Shown: piece after piece, positions 9,694-17,091 of the stretch
How the letters are laid out: every line of letters begins with the position of its first letter
How positions within the stretch are numbered: the first letter of the stretch is position 1
Notes under the pieces: generated by a model
Databases searched by the model: none
Told to the model about the DNA's origin: nothing
The model's input: the letters and a program-made list of their open reading frames with translations, nothing else
Translations under genes and position numbers: made by a program
Origin: Pedobacter kyonggii
Lineage (GTDB): Bacteria; Bacteroidota; Bacteroidia; Sphingobacteriales; Sphingobacteriaceae
Direction: 5' to 3'
NCBI RefSeq assembly: GCF_004310665.1
Contig: NZ_SIXF01000010.1
Span: 62,001 to 126,000, forward strand
DNA: 64,000 nt

Positions 9694-9726
9694 GTTTAGA
9701 CGCCAAAAAGCGTTTCGCGGTTATCC
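9694..9726 (-). promoter_or_regulatory. Candidate ECF-sigma promoter of susC
   Basis: On the minus strand GGATAACC (9719-9726) is followed after exactly 16 bp by CGTCTAAAC (9694-9702). This matches the general ECF pattern (a GGAAC-like -35 and a CGTC/GTCTAA-like -10), not the TTG/TAnnTTTG housekeeping pattern. It leaves a leader of about 25 bases before the susC ATG. The inference is that the neighbouring ECF factor reads it. Confidence 0.55.
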
Positions 9727-9942
9727 AAGAAATAATTGATTTTAATCGATTCCGGTTTACGGAATAGCTAAACAGATAATAAAGGGGGTGTTGCAAGCAC
9801 TCCTTTTTTATTTATTTAACGTCGAATCGTCAGGAGTTTTGTCGAAGTATATTCATTAGTTGTTAGTGGTTTTTAGGTTATTGTTGATTAATTAGTTTTA
9901 TTTTTAGAGATAAAGGTTAGTTACGCCTTCATCTTTTCTCGT
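9727..9942. other. fecR-susC intergenic remainder with small hairpins
   Basis: This stretch has no convincing ORF. It holds a short perfect hairpin, ATTCCG/CGGAAT (9749-9765), beside an AT-rich partial palindrome (9734-9751), both just upstream of the ECF-like promoter. A weaker GGGGGTG/CACTCC pairing near 9784-9806 is followed by a T run only on the plus strand, so it is not a good terminator for fecR. Separate regulation of susC from fecR fits this gap. Confidence 0.4.
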
Positions 9943-11103
9943 TTATTCTTTGTAAACAATTACTTTATTGCCTTTAATATCGAAACGCACCTCTCCGGTC
10001 TGCTCAAATTTTCTTAATACTTTTGAAATTTTTTCAAAACGACTTACCGTGCCATAGTACATCACCTCTTTAGCATCTTGATCGGCATATTCTATCTCAA
10101 CATTGTACCAACGCGCAATTTTGCGTAAAATACTTTCCTGCCTTTCATTATTAAACATAAAATAGCCGTTTTTCCATGCTATTGCTTCATCAACAGCTAC
10201 TTCTTTTACAGTTATACCTGCAACAGAAACTAAAGATTGTTCTCCGGGTTTAAGCACCTCGCTCTCATTGGTAGTATTATGTGAAACACGTACACTTCCT
10301 TCCAGCAGAGTGGTTTTTGTTACCTTTTCATCTTTATAGCTATTAATGTTAAAGTGCGTACCCAATACCTCAACAGCTTGTTTGTCGGTTTCAACAATAA
10401 AAGGATGTACTGCATTTTTAGCTACTTCAAAATAAGCTTCGCCATCTAGTTTCACCAAGCGCTGTTTAGCTGTTCCAATATTTAAAGAATACTGAATTGA
10501 AGATGCTGCATTTAGCCAGACAGTAGAACCATCGGGCAACTGGATTTGCCACTCACCACCATTTGGGGTCGAAATGGTATTTAATCTGGTATCATTTGCA
10601 TTTTCTGATCCAACCACAGTATACACCAACTGGCCGTCAGCAGTCTTGGTGATAGAAATCCCGGCTTCTTTAGCTATATTACCTGCTATCGCATCTGAAA
10701 GTGAAATTTTCCTTCCATCAGCCAGGGTAAGAATGGCCTTATTTTTTCCAGGTGCCACATCAGAAGCAAAAACATGTTCTTTCTTTTTATGTAAAGAAAT
10801 ATAAGCTGTAAAGGAGAGTACTATAAAAACAATAGCTGCAGCGGCCCATTTTAAGCTGTTCATTAAAATCCGTTTAGGCGATCGGGTTGGTTTGTCTACC
10901 GCTAGAATTTTATTCAGTACCGGATTCCATTTCCCCACAACAACTTCAACCGCATGTTCCTCTTCAGCGATAATCATTTTAATGATTTCGCCTGTTAGTA
11001 ATGAAGAGCCATCCTCAGCCAAAGTTAAAAGTTCTTCCCTTTCGGCCTCATTTAAGGTTTTAGCTGTAAACTGTTGTAAGAGATAATGTACACGTTCTTC
11101 CAT
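9943..11103 (-). CDS. FecR family anti-sigma factor
   Basis: The protein (386 residues from the chosen ATG) has a cytoplasmic N-terminal part with an 'EAEREELLTL' helix, then a membrane helix (about residues 83-103). A periplasmic FecR domain follows ('STPNGGEWQIQLPDGS', 'LDGEAYFEVAKN', 'VLGTHFNINSY'), then a DUF4974-like C-terminal domain ending 'GNKVIVYKE'. It should hold the ECF sigma factor and release it when the SusC STN domain signals. The ATG at 11103 is preferred because the longer in-frame start is a TTG that adds nine unusual residues. It is 61 bp downstream of the sigma gene. Confidence 0.93.
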   Translation of the reverse strand: MEERVHYLLQQFTAKTLNEAEREELLTLAEDGSSLLTGEIIKMIIAEEEHAVEVVVGKWNPVLNKILAVDKPTRSPKRILMNSLKWAAAAIVFIVLSFTAYISLHKKKEHVFASDVAPGKNKAILTLADGRKISLSDAIAGNIAKEAGISITKTADGQLVYTVVGSENANDTRLNTISTPNGGEWQIQLPDGSTVWLNAASSIQYSLNIGTAKQRLVKLDGEAYFEVAKNAVHPFIVETDKQAVEVLGTHFNINSYKDEKVTKTTLLEGSVRVSHNTTNESEVLKPGEQSLVSVAGITVKEVAVDEAIAWKNGYFMFNNERQESILRKIARWYNVEIEYADQDAKEVMYYGTVSRFEKISKVLRKFEQTGEVRFDIKGNKVIVYKE

Positions 11104-11164
11104 AAAGATTCTGATACTAAGAAGCAGCAAAAGAAAATTAGGACTATCGGAATACTAATTTTTT

Positions 11165-11764
11165 CTATTTTATTTTCAAAAAGAAAAAAACAATCGGAAA
11201 AAAGAACACAATCCCATGTTGATCGAGGTGTATGCGTATCGATTTTAAGGCAATTACAAGGGCGTTTTTAACTGTATTAGGGGATATATTAAGTATTTCT
11301 GCAATTTCGGGAATGGTTTTACCATCACGTCTACTCAATTGGTATATATTTTTGCGTTGTTCAGGTAATTTTTCAACAGCAATGGCAATAATTTTCGTTA
11401 CCTCGTTTAAATTAATAGTTTCTACAGTATTGTTATGGCTATTTTGTTGTTTCGCAGTAAATGCATCAACAACTCTATCATCTTTAAGTTTCTTGCGCAA
11501 ATAGCTTAAACATTCGTTAGAAACATATTTATATAGATAGGCTTTCACATTATCCACCTCTGCTAATTTATCACGATTTAGCCAAACCCTTAAAAATGAA
11601 TCTTGAATAATTTCTTCTGCAGCATCATCAGACTTAGTAAACTTAGCGGCAAAAACCTGGAGTACAGGAAGGTATTTGAAAAAAAGAACAGAAAAAGCCT
11701 GCTCATCTCCTCCTACGATTTTATCAATTAGCACATGCTCTTTATCTGCGTTGCTTAGCCCCAT
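11165..11764 (-). CDS. RNA polymerase ECF sigma-70 factor
   Basis: This 199-residue ECF sigma factor has region 2 near residues 20-90 ('FSVLFFKYLP', 'AEEIIQDSFLRVW', 'VKAYLYKYVSNECLSYLRKK') and region 4 near 125-180 ('LPEQRKNIYQLSRRDGKTIPEIAEILNISPNTVKN'). An unusual hydrophobic tail (about residues 184-199, Phe/Ile/Val rich) follows, as seen in many Bacteroidota SusCD-linked ECF factors. With FecR and an STN-bearing SusC downstream it forms a transenvelope switch for this uptake operon. The ATG at 11764 is the natural start, and a housekeeping-type promoter lies about 130 bp upstream. Confidence 0.95.
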   Translation of the reverse strand: MGLSNADKEHVLIDKIVGGDEQAFSVLFFKYLPVLQVFAAKFTKSDDAAEEIIQDSFLRVWLNRDKLAEVDNVKAYLYKYVSNECLSYLRKKLKDDRVVDAFTAKQQNSHNNTVETINLNEVTKIIAIAVEKLPEQRKNIYQLSRRDGKTIPEIAEILNISPNTVKNALVIALKSIRIHLDQHGIVFFFPIVFFFLKIK

Positions 11765-11890
11765 AAAATTAGTTCATCACAATTTGCTATGTTTTCCATT
11801 ATTCTGAGGCGTAATAATAAATAGATTTATCATTAAAAGAGAAGAAAGATTTAAACTAAAACATTTTAGTATGATAATAAGCTTCTTTAC

Positions 11891-11919
11891 CAAATATACT
11901 GATTAAGAAATTTTAGCAA
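11891..11919 (-). promoter_or_regulatory. Housekeeping-type promoter of the ECF sigma gene
   Basis: On the minus strand TTG (11917-11919) is followed after 18 bp by TATATTTG (11891-11898). This closely fits the Bacteroidota -33/-7 pattern (TTTG, about 19 bp, TAnnTTTG). It lies between the respiratory-operon terminator and the sigma gene and gives an untranslated leader of roughly 120 bases. Confidence 0.6.
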
Positions 11920-11935
11920 GTAAAAAATTAATAAA

Positions 11936-11966
11936 ATAAAAACCCCACTTTTTAGGGTAGGGGTTC
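11936..11966 (-). terminator. Terminator of the cytochrome oxidase operon
   Basis: AACCCC (11941-11946) pairs with GGGGTT (11960-11965), and an inner CCC/GGG alternative exists. On the minus strand the stem is followed by a T-rich run. It comes 23 bp after the DUF420 stop and so closes the long respiratory block. Confidence 0.75.
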
Positions 11967-11988
11967 AAAAGTTAAGGTAGGGACGACC

Positions 11989-12531
11989 TTAGTATTGATA
12001 ATACGGCGAAATCATCAGATAAACGACCACACCAGTTATTGCTACATAAAGCCATAACGGAAAAGTAATCCTGGCAATTTTTCTATGGCGATCGAAACGC
12101 TCCGCCAATGCCCTTACATAAGTAACCAATACCAATGGAATAATAGCTATTGACAATAAGATATGCGTTAACAAAATAAAGAAGTAAGCATATTTAATGG
12201 CGCCGTCACCTCCGAATTTGGTAGATGGGGTAGTCATATGATAGGCGATGTACATGACCAAAAACAATAGCGAACAGCCAATAGCGGTTTTCATCAGGTT
12301 TTGATGTAATTGTATTTTGCCATTTTTTATGGCCCATACTGCAACCACCAGCAGTATCGCTGTAATTCCGTTAATGGTAGCGTATATTGGTGGCAAAAAA
12401 GGTAAGGTTGGTGCATCAATTCCCAGATCCTTTAACTTTACTACAAATAAAAAGGCTACAGCTACCGGTATTAAAATGGAAAGAATAATGATCCACTTGC
12501 TATATTTTTTCTCGATCGGACTATTTTCCAT
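11989..12531 (-). CDS. DUF420 (CtaM-like) cytochrome oxidase assembly membrane protein
   Basis: This 180-residue protein has five membrane helices and the DUF420 signature: conserved His in 'AYHMTTPS' and 'LLTHILLS', and the 'RHRKIARITFPLWLYVAITGV' end. The DUF420 member CtaM (YozB) in Firmicutes is needed to mature heme-copper oxidases, so a similar role is likely here. It is the last gene of the oxidase block, about 100 bp after the SCO-like gene, and is followed by a terminator. Confidence 0.9.
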   Translation of the reverse strand: MENSPIEKKYSKWIIILSILIPVAVAFLFVVKLKDLGIDAPTLPFLPPIYATINGITAILLVVAVWAIKNGKIQLHQNLMKTAIGCSLLFLVMYIAYHMTTPSTKFGGDGAIKYAYFFILLTHILLSIAIIPLVLVTYVRALAERFDRHRKIARITFPLWLYVAITGVVVYLMISPYYQY

Positions 12532-12629
12532 GCGTATTATTTAATCTCTTTATATTTTTATTATTTCTTAGACTTTGGAAGACCTTCGGGCTCCAAACTT
12601 TACCCGCTAAACACTAACCGCTAAGCAAT

Positions 12630-13325
12630 CTACCTACCGTCTTTAAGGTTCCTTAAATATTCGGCGATAAGTACCTTTATTTCATCTTCTAACCTCGTGT
12701 TTGCTTCAGCATTATCGGCCTCATAAATGCCGCGTATGCGATGTAAATTATCGATCAGGACTATCTTATTGCTAAAGATGAAGTTGGTCCTTTCTTTTGT
12801 ATCATCTGCTATTGCATCAAGCAATAAACCTTTTTTAATAAGCGGGTAGGTTTGCACGGTATCGCCAGCTAAAAAGTCCCATTTACCTTCTTTTGCTTTA
12901 AACTTAGCCGCAAAATCTTTAATCTTATCCCGATCAGCCGGATCAACAGATAAGCTTAAAAATTTAACTAGTGGCTTTTGTTCATAACCATCAGATAATT
13001 TCTTGATGTATTTACTTGTTTCCTGGTTATTAGCACCAGTATAAAATAAATTTAGCACAACAATCTTGTTCTCTAATGCTTTCCACGTGATGGTATCATT
13101 TTGCTGATTTACGAGTTTAAAATCAGGAACCTTATGGTAAATGGTATCTGGAATTTTCTTTCCTTTTACGCTATGGAAAGTTGATGCAACTACTTTCTCT
13201 CCAAAAATGGGTAAACTCTTGTACCTGTTCTTTGCAAAGTGTGGCAATAAGTAAAAAAACAAAAATCCCGGTATAGCTAAAATGCTTACCAGGATTATTA
13301 CCTTTTTTATAGGACTTCTTTTCAT
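12630..13325 (-). CDS. SCO1/SenC family protein lacking the copper ligands
   Basis: The 231-residue protein has an N-terminal membrane anchor (about residues 8-27) and a thioredoxin-like SCO domain with 'VPDFKLVNQQ', 'VVLNLFYTG', 'LSLSVDP', 'WDFLAGD' and 'IDNLHRIRGIYE'. Where SCO proteins have CxxxC this one reads GANNQET (about residues 97-103), so both Cys are replaced. The copper-binding His near the end is also absent ('NFIFSNK' about 181-187). The fold is kept but copper delivery by the usual chemistry is not possible. A structural or redox-independent role in oxidase assembly is inferred. Its ATG overlaps the stop of the preceding subunit IV gene by one base. Confidence 0.85.
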   Translation of the reverse strand: MKRSPIKKVIILVSILAIPGFLFFYLLPHFAKNRYKSLPIFGEKVVASTFHSVKGKKIPDTIYHKVPDFKLVNQQNDTITWKALENKIVVLNLFYTGANNQETSKYIKKLSDGYEQKPLVKFLSLSVDPADRDKIKDFAAKFKAKEGKWDFLAGDTVQTYPLIKKGLLLDAIADDTKERTNFIFSNKIVLIDNLHRIRGIYEADNAEANTRLEDEIKVLIAEYLRNLKDGR

Positions 13326-13678
13326 TAATGGTTCATCATGTGGATGTTTAAAAACCCACCTTCTATCAGCATTAAAACAATAAAGTAAATAATGAAAACG
13401 AATGAAACTGTTAATGCAAGCTGTAAACCTAGCTTTTCATATTTTAAGTGCATAAAATAAGCTACAATATAAAATGCTTTTAACAGCGTTAATGCGATAT
13501 AAATATAATTACCAACATGCTGGGTCATGTATCCTTTCGGAATAAAAACCAACGCGATAATAAACTCTATAACTGTAATTAATAAAAGGATACCAAAAAC
13601 TTTCCAGATTTTACCTTTTGATAAACCAGCATGGTCATCGTGGCCGTGGCCTTCTGTGCTATGTGAGTGCTCTGACAT
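13325..13678 (-). CDS. Cytochrome c oxidase subunit IV family protein
   Basis: This 117-residue protein has a His-rich N-terminal tail and three membrane helices (about residues 27-50, 58-78 and 85-107). The 'LLKAFYIVAYFMHLKYE' segment is typical of bacterial oxidase subunit IV. It is a small accessory subunit in the inner membrane. It follows subunit III with a 25-bp gap and overlaps the SCO-like gene by one base. Confidence 0.92.
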   Translation of the reverse strand: MSEHSHSTEGHGHDDHAGLSKGKIWKVFGILLLITVIEFIIALVFIPKGYMTQHVGNYIYIALTLLKAFYIVAYFMHLKYEKLGLQLALTVSFVFIIYFIVLMLIEGGFLNIHMMNH

Positions 13679-13703
13679 AAAAATATTTTTATAATATGAT
13701 AAA

Positions 13704-14417
13704 TTAAACCAAATAGAAGAATGTAAATACGAACACCCAAACTAAATCAACAAAGTGCCAGTATAAACCCACTTTCTCTACCATTAGATAATGTCCTCTC
13801 TTCTCGAAAGTTCCATTAATCGTCATAATTAAGATAATAATGTTAATGATTACCCCACTAAATACGTGGAAACCGTGGAAACCTGTAATGGTAAAAAATA
13901 AGTTTGCAAATTGTTGCGCAGCAATTAACGATACATCTTCCGGTTTAAGGAAGAAGTGTTTTAATTCTTCTGCAGAAGGAATTTGTCCCCACCAGAAACC
14001 GTCGTGGTGTAAGTGGGTCCACTCAATTGCCTGACAGCCCAAGAACATGAAACCACCGATAATGGTTGCGATCATCCAGCCGATAACTTCTTTTTTAGAA
14101 CGTCTGTGACCTGCCTCTACTGCTAAAACCATGGTTACCGAACTCATGATTAAGATAAAGGTCATGATACCTACGAAAACTAATGGAGCGCCATGTTCTG
14201 CAATACCTGGAATAGATTGGAAAACCTTATCTGGAGCTGGCCATGTTAATTTAGAAAAACGCTGAGCGCCGTAGTAGATCAATAAAGATGAAAAGGTAAA
14301 AGCATCTGACAAAAGGAAAAACCACATCATGATTTTACCATATTCTACCGACCACGGAGAACGACCACCATTCCATGGTCCGGTTTTAACTTGATCTAAT
14401 TGTGATACTGCATTCAT
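13704..14417 (-). CDS. Cytochrome c oxidase subunit III
   Basis: The 237-residue protein has seven predicted membrane helices, with the subunit III motifs 'EYGKIMMWFFLLSDAFTF', 'GFHGFHVFSGVI' and 'EKVGLYWHFVDLVWVFVFTFFYLV' at the C-terminus. Subunit III stabilises the catalytic core of heme-copper oxidases. A second, shorter subunit III-like gene lies directly upstream. Paired subunit III genes are common in Bacteroidota oxidase operons. Confidence 0.95.
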   Translation of the reverse strand: MNAVSQLDQVKTGPWNGGRSPWSVEYGKIMMWFFLLSDAFTFSSLLIYYGAQRFSKLTWPAPDKVFQSIPGIAEHGAPLVFVGIMTFILIMSSVTMVLAVEAGHRRSKKEVIGWMIATIIGGFMFLGCQAIEWTHLHHDGFWWGQIPSAEELKHFFLKPEDVSLIAAQQFANLFFTITGFHGFHVFSGVIINIIILIMTINGTFEKRGHYLMVEKVGLYWHFVDLVWVFVFTFFYLV

Positions 14418-14448
14418 TTGGAAATAGTATAATAGTTTGTTAACAAAT

Positions 14449-15027
14449 TTAACGGTTCAAAAGTAAAAAAACATACAGATATATCCATAATATATCTATA
14501 AAATGCCAAAAAATAGAAGCAATCTCCATTCTGTACTGAACTTTGGCAACAGGAAGGCTTTTATAGCTACCTGCTAAAGCATTAATAATAAGGCCAACAC
14601 CACCAATAATGTGCAAAAGGTGCATGCCAGATACCACGTAAATAAATGATATGGCTGCGTTGTTTCCTACAAGGGTTGCTCCGGTTCTAACCATACTTCC
14701 CCATGCATTAAACTGCATTACACCAAAAGCGATAGCTAATATTACGGTAATCCACAGCATATTACGCTGTAAGCTAAGGTTCAGTTTCTTTAAAGCCTTT
14801 GATGCCAGCACTAAGGCAATGCTACTGGCAATAATTACCAAACTAGAGTAAATAAAAGCATCAGGTAAAATTAAACCATGCCCCTTTCCCTTCGAAGCGG
14901 CAAATACCAGATAATAACTGGTAAAACCACCAAACATAATTGTTGATGATACGACAAATAACCAAACAATAAATTTCCTTGGTTTAGGGTCAAACGTATC
15001 CTGCATCTTTTCCATTGTTAGCACCAT
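14449..15027 (-). CDS. Cytochrome c oxidase subunit III-like protein (shorter paralogue)
   Basis: This 192-residue protein has about five membrane helices with subunit III hallmarks: 'SSTIMFGGFTSYYLV', 'SGMHLLHIIGGVGLI' and 'EIASIFWHFIDILWIYLYVFLLL' at the end. It is shorter than its neighbour and lacks the first two helices. ATGs at 15027 and 15015 are both possible. The 15027 start is given because it is 3 bp after the heme O synthase stop, which suits coupled translation. Confidence 0.92.
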   Translation of the reverse strand: MVLTMEKMQDTFDPKPRKFIVWLFVVSSTIMFGGFTSYYLVFAASKGKGHGLILPDAFIYSSLVIIASSIALVLASKALKKLNLSLQRNMLWITVILAIAFGVMQFNAWGSMVRTGATLVGNNAAISFIYVVSGMHLLHIIGGVGLIINALAGSYKSLPVAKVQYRMEIASIFWHFIDILWIYLYVFLLLNR

Positions 15028-15030
15028 AAA

Positions 15031-15939
15031 TTATTTTGCTATAAAATTTAATAATAAGCCCAACTGTACTGCCGGGATGTAAAAAAACGAACAGAACATT
15101 ACTTTCTTGGCATCAGCCAGTTCTCTGCTCATTAAAAGTTTAAAAGCCAGCCAGCTAAAAATAAGCCCTGCTATTAATGATAAACCTGCGATGTAATATC
15201 CACCAAAACCATATAGCGTTGGCAGTAAACTTACCGGAATTAAAATTAATGTACTTAAAAAGGTAAGCAAAGCAGAGGTTTTATCTCTTTTCTTGGTAGG
15301 TAACAACCTAAAACCTGCTTTCTTATAATCATCATCCAAAACCCAGGCAATTGCCCAGAAATGTGGAAACTGCCATACAAACTGAATTAAAAACAGAATG
15401 CCCGCAATGTAATAATCAATTTCGTGGAACATTTCGGCTTTTAAACTGCCAAATGCTGCTAAATACCCAATAAGCGGTGGTAAAGCACCTGGAATAGCAC
15501 CTACAAAAACAGCTATTGGCGATTTCCTTTTCAATGGCGTATAAGCAAAAGCATATAACAGGATTGAAAATACAGAAAGCAAACCTGTTTCGAGATTTAA
15601 TTTCCCCAATAACCAGGTACCCAAAAATGCCATAAAAACCCCCAAGATCAATCCTTGTCCGGTAGTCATTCTACCAGCGGGCATAGGGCGATCTTTAGTT
15701 CGAGACATTAGTTTATCTAAGTCCTTCTCAATAATTTCGTTAAAACAGTTTGCAGCAGCGGTTACTAAAAAACCACCGGCAATCAATATTAGCCAGTTTC
15801 CCCAATCGATACTAGGGATATGGCCTCTACCTACTTGCATTTTCTGTCCGATCAAAAAAGAGATCGATGCCGAAAATACCACCGTAAACGATAGCCTGAA
15901 TTTGATAAGTTTAGAAAAATCTGAAAGATATTGCTTCAA
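15031..15939 (-). CDS. ctaB: Protoheme IX farnesyltransferase (heme O synthase), TTG start
   Basis: The 302-residue UbiA-fold enzyme transfers farnesyl to heme B to make heme O. The first prenyl-diphosphate motif is seen as 'NCFNEIIEKDLDKLMSRTKDRP' (residues about 65-86), and there are nine membrane helices. Full-length homologues start with a Met-Lys-x-Tyr-Leu-Ser-Asp-Phe type sequence. Here that coincides with a TTG at 15939, 12 bp after the heme A synthase stop, and no in-frame ATG is available upstream. A TTG start is therefore likely. It works with the heme A synthase encoded just before it. Confidence 0.95.
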   Translation of the reverse strand: MKQYLSDFSKLIKFRLSFTVVFSASISFLIGQKMQVGRGHIPSIDWGNWLILIAGGFLVTAAANCFNEIIEKDLDKLMSRTKDRPMPAGRMTTGQGLILGVFMAFLGTWLLGKLNLETGLLSVFSILLYAFAYTPLKRKSPIAVFVGAIPGALPPLIGYLAAFGSLKAEMFHEIDYYIAGILFLIQFVWQFPHFWAIAWVLDDDYKKAGFRLLPTKKRDKTSALLTFLSTLILIPVSLLPTLYGFGGYYIAGLSLIAGLIFSWLAFKLLMSRELADAKKVMFCSFFYIPAVQLGLLLNFIAK

Positions 15940-15951
15940 TTTTCTTAAATA

Positions 15952-17010
15952 TTATTGTTTATAGGTACTTGTTCGGTAAACCAACAGGTACAGATAAAAC
16001 TGTAAACTAAATAACAGCGTAGAGAATAAAATGTGCAATGCCTGCGCTGCCGGTGGAAAAGCTATATATGCTAAAGCAAAACCACTTAATAACTGTATGA
16101 GGAGCGTTATTAACATAAACCTTGCGGTTAACAACGGTGCAGCCTTACCACTAAAACGGTCAATAACCATTTTATATACTACTGCATTGGCAATTACGAC
16201 CAGTATAGCTAAATCACGATGATAAGAGAATACTTCTCCTACTTTCGAAATCCATGTATTCTTGCTTCCATAAGAAAGTGATTTTGCAATCACATCTACC
16301 GCTTCTCTAACTTCAGTCCCTAAAACAATCTGAACGATACTGATTACGAGGGTAAAAAACAAAAATCCCTTCAACCACGCTATTCGGTACATAATTACAG
16401 AAGGCGCTTTATTTAATTGCTTTGCGTAATTGTATGTATAAATAGATATCGCTAAAATAACCAGCGCTAACAGCATGTGTACGGTTACCACCCACTGCGC
16501 CAGGTTTGTAGAAACCACTATCGAACCTAACCAGCCTTGGTATCCCACCACAAAAAGATTCAGGATGCTGAATACAATAATTCGTTTAGCTGTTTTGCGG
16601 TAAGCAAATGAATACACAACTGTTAAAAACAGGAATATCCCCGCTGCTACCCCAGCCAATCTGTTCAGGTATTCGGTCCAGGTTTTAGTTGGATTAAATT
16701 CCTCAGGTATGGTGATGCTCTTATCATGCCTAATGCTATCAGCTAAGGCTACTTTACCCATGCTTTCCAGATATTTGGCAAACTTTTCATTCTTCTTTAA
16801 CCTACCCGCCACATATTTTTCTTTATAATTGGCAGGCAGTTGCGATACATCAGTTGGCGGAATGTAACGATCGAAACATTTAGGCCAATCCGGACATCCC
16901 ATGCCCGATCCGGTACTGCGCACAATACCACCGGCAAGTATAACCAATAGCGTAACTATGATGGTTATAAGATTAATTCTAATGAAACGTTGCTCTGATC
17001 TGCTGACCAT
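15952..17010 (-). CDS. ctaA: Heme A synthase, COX15/CtaA family
   Basis: The 352-residue membrane protein has eight helices and the CtaA/COX15 motifs: 'AGGIVRSTGSGMGCPDWPKC' near residues 21-40, the 'TEYLNRLAG' segment with the first Glu/Arg pair, and a C-terminal 'HILFSTLLFSLQ' His. It oxidises the heme O methyl group to give heme A for the oxidase. The ATG at 17010 is clear. An 81-bp gap holding a hairpin separates it from subunit I. Confidence 0.95.
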   Translation of the reverse strand: MVSRSEQRFIRINLITIIVTLLVILAGGIVRSTGSGMGCPDWPKCFDRYIPPTDVSQLPANYKEKYVAGRLKKNEKFAKYLESMGKVALADSIRHDKSITIPEEFNPTKTWTEYLNRLAGVAAGIFLFLTVVYSFAYRKTAKRIIVFSILNLFVVGYQGWLGSIVVSTNLAQWVVTVHMLLALVILAISIYTYNYAKQLNKAPSVIMYRIAWLKGFLFFTLVISIVQIVLGTEVREAVDVIAKSLSYGSKNTWISKVGEVFSYHRDLAILVVIANAVVYKMVIDRFSGKAAPLLTARFMLITLLIQLLSGFALAYIAFPPAAQALHILFSTLLFSLQFYLYLLVYRTSTYKQ

Positions 17011-17025
17011 ATATCTATTAAGATG

Positions 17026-17070
17026 AAAAGGGTATCCGGATAAGCAGAAACTTAATCAGATACCCCTTTT
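17026..17070 (-). terminator. Intercistronic hairpin between ctaD and ctaA
   Basis: AAAAGGGTATC (17026-17036) pairs with GATACCCCTTTT (17059-17070) with one bulged base and a loop of about 22 bases. On the minus strand it is followed by only a short T run. It may attenuate or process the transcript so that the structural subunits are expressed more than the heme enzymes. Confidence 0.4.
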
Positions 17071-17091
17071 AAAATTTTATTTTAAGCTTAA

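Noticed and set aside
9784-9806. GGGGGTG/CACTCC hairpin after fecR
   Set aside because: The T run is on the plus strand and the stem has mismatches on the minus strand, where the gene lies.
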